Shown here: positions 62,285-64,000 of the stretch, piece after piece
How the letters are laid out: each line of letters begins with the position of its first letter
Position numbering within the stretch: position 1 is the stretch's first letter
Assembly: GCA_028023455.1 (NCBI GenBank)
Contig: JAQFVV010012981.1
Location: forward strand, 188,001 to 252,000
Length of the DNA: 64,000 nt
Reading direction: 5' to 3'
Source: Epiperipatus broadwayi
Taxonomy: Eukaryota; Onychophora; Udeonychophora; Euonychophora; Peripatidae
Translations under genes and position numbers: made by a program
Notes under the pieces: model-generated
The model's database searches: none
Told to the model about the DNA's origin: nothing
Seen by the model: only the letters and a program-made list of their open reading frames with translations

Positions 62285-63940
62285 TTTCTTTTTGATAACA
62301 ATAATAATTAAATGAGACGGATGTGATTTAACTTTTGATTCAGATGATCTATGTTTATTTTTAATTAGCAAAAGTAATGTTTTCCATAAAAAAGTTGAAG
62401 CAAAAGGAATCAGAATATTTATCACTGTTTTAAAAATATAAGGGGACTCTTCCCTGCAAATCCAAAATTTTGATATGAGAATTATGAAATTCTGTTTCAA
62501 GTGTTGTACCTGCTCTTATTTCTATTAATTGTTCCTAAAATGGATCATGGTAGATATTGAAATTTTAATAAAAGAGCAAAGGGTAGACTTATCCAATCAT
62601 GATCTTTGATTTCATCTAAATTGGGAAAATACTTTAAAAAAAAAACATACAATTCTCAAAGTGATTAATTATATTTTTATTAACTCTTCAGATATTAATA
62701 TATTATTTTTTACAATAAATTCATAAATAGATTGGAACATTTTGGGATTACCATTTTTAAAACTATATGACCATATAGATAGTTTACTTTGGAAAGTTTG
62801 CAATCATGTATTTAGGCATAATATATTTGTGCTTTGTCCTTGTACAGAGAGATTCAATATATTCACTTTTTTGAAAAAATCTGTCAAATAAGAAATTAAC
62901 AACTATTACTTTTGATTGCAAAACTTTATGGTTTTTATCAATTAGAAAAATTCTCAATTTATCTTTTAATGATATAACACTTTTGAAAACTTTTCCCAAG
63001 ATAGCCATTTCACTTCTGTATGATACAAAAATATTTCATAATTAGAATCCATTTTTTGGCATAAAATATGAAACAGTCTTGTATTGGTAGCATTATTTTT
63101 TATGTAATTTACTACATTCAAATTTTGTGATAGTACTTTTACTAAGAGATTATTCCATGTGTCAAAAAACTAAATTTTTCCTGTGAATAATATGATAAAT
63201 GTGTCTTTCATTCTGGCAAACTTTTTTGGTCTCTGCTATTCTGTCAGTCATAGCTGCAGCATCACCAGTGAAAATTCCACCACATTTTTTCCAATCAAAT
63301 GAATTTTTTATATTAAAAAAATACCTTTTCAAATATATCTTTTCCTTGATAGTTCCAAGAAGATTTTTGCAAAATAAAAGATCTTTATGAATTTGAAAAT
63401 TATACAGATATCTTAAAAAAATTATTAAATTAGCATTGTTTGTATTGTCAGTTCATTCATCAAACTGAATGGCAAAGGTATTGCTTTGTCTTATTCATGA
63501 CTTTAATATAAACATAATATTATCAGGTATAGAATTTATTCTTATTTTCAGTATTGTTGGACATCGGAATTTTCTTTAATGGTTCTGATACTTTGGAGCC
63601 ACGAATAGTTTCACAAATTTTTATTGCTACCAATAACACAAGGTCTTTGGCCATTGTATGAGGTTTTTTTCATTTTAGCTACCAAATAAGCAGCGTGTCT
63701 TGAAAAGACTGCTGATTAAGATTTAAATTCTTCAGGCTTTCTTTGGAAAAACTCAACTGTTTTATATTTATATGTAACATAAACAGTTTCCAAATGGCAA
63801 ATACATTTGCCCAGCCACATACAACCATTTGATATTTGTTTTTGGCAAATTATACAATATGGTTTGTTAGTATTATTATTCAATTGAATAAATCCATACA
63901 GTATACATGCAGCAACATATTAATGATTTTTTCCATTTCA
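62285..63940 (-). pseudogene. hAT-superfamily transposase with BED-type finger (SCAND3/ZBED5-like), broken
   Basis: Minus-strand reading, N to C. PYCIICQKQISNGCM (about 63860) is a BED-type zinc-finger start; the His half is damaged (HLETVY). Next come ETIRGSKVSEPLKKI (63590), FAIQFDE (63470, catalytic Asp region), LLFCKNLLGT, GGIFTGDAAAMT (63260-63290, the usual CTDGAAAM) and HIIHRKNL. SEMAILGKVFKSVISLKDKL follows at 62950-63010. Last is the dimerisation region FWICREESPYIF...LIPFASTF (62380-62470). This order is that of hAT transposases domesticated or spread as SCAND3, ZBED5 or GTF2IRD2-like genes, which cut and paste DNA. Frameshifts and stops in every segment show it is dead. The N-terminus lies at or beyond the window edge. 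Terminal inverted repeats were not found. Confidence 0.85.
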
Positions 63941-64000
63941 TATATTTTGTCATTTATTTTCCAGCTTCAGAAATCAATATAGATTGTAGTTATCCAATGT

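Overview
The window looks like a piece of a very AT-rich animal nuclear genome made almost entirely of decayed transposable elements and microsatellites. The elements present (RTE and L1/Tx1-like LINEs, several Penelope-like retroelements with GIY-YIG domains, long LTRs, a BED-finger hAT transposase, long TATC/GATA arrays) fit an invertebrate, perhaps a lophotrochozoan such as a mollusc. Nothing in the sequence fixes the species. I found no intact host gene, rRNA or tRNA gene, CRISPR array or bacterial-style operon. One short open stretch with a splice-donor-like end (60396-60633) is the only candidate host exon, and it is weak.

Layout. 1-3640: minus-strand L1/Tx1-like LINE with broken ORF1 and ORF2, running off the left edge. 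5705-8149: two tandem 5'-truncated LINE 3' ends. 8590-9065: 3'-end fragment of a Penelope-like element (PLE) carrying a tRNA-like block. 9066-14290: unclassified, with a GC-richer patch and an inverted repeat. 14300-17440: two copies of that PLE family head to head. 18400-21500: decayed tandem repeat, a perfect 334-bp TATC array and (TA)n tracts. 23771-24212: near-perfect palindrome of a PLE-like terminus. 26266-34905: GATA-derived tract invaded by two PLEs; one of these is split by a complete LTR retroelement at 27296-32884. 34906-40449: diverged LTR, candidate hammerhead ribozyme (36721-36771), a PLE with YVDD and GIY-YIG motifs, and a solo LTR. 41680-50088: two RTE LINE copies in opposite orientation. 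50549-52663: solo LTR of the 27296 family. 52740-53715: inverted PLE-like termini with decayed ribozyme-like motifs. 55801-59360: another LTR and a pair of about 0.9-kb direct repeats around a coiled-coil coding remnant. 62285-63940: hAT transposase pseudogene.

Four points stand out. (1) The hammerhead candidate at 36721-36771 has the full catalytic core, and weaker relatives sit near other PLE-like termini. (2) PLE insertions repeatedly show a minus arm on the left and a plus arm on the right, with 3' ends outward and truncated 5' ends meeting in the middle. (3) The LTR element at 27296-32884 has LTRs of about 2.45 kb around only 690 bp of internal DNA, a 4-bp target duplication, and a precise insertion that can be read back to restore the PLE frame. 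(4) LTRs of several families start with the same kind of short terminal hairpin (TGTAACGA...TCGTTACA). All calls come from reading the sequence and the translations; no database search or folding program was run.
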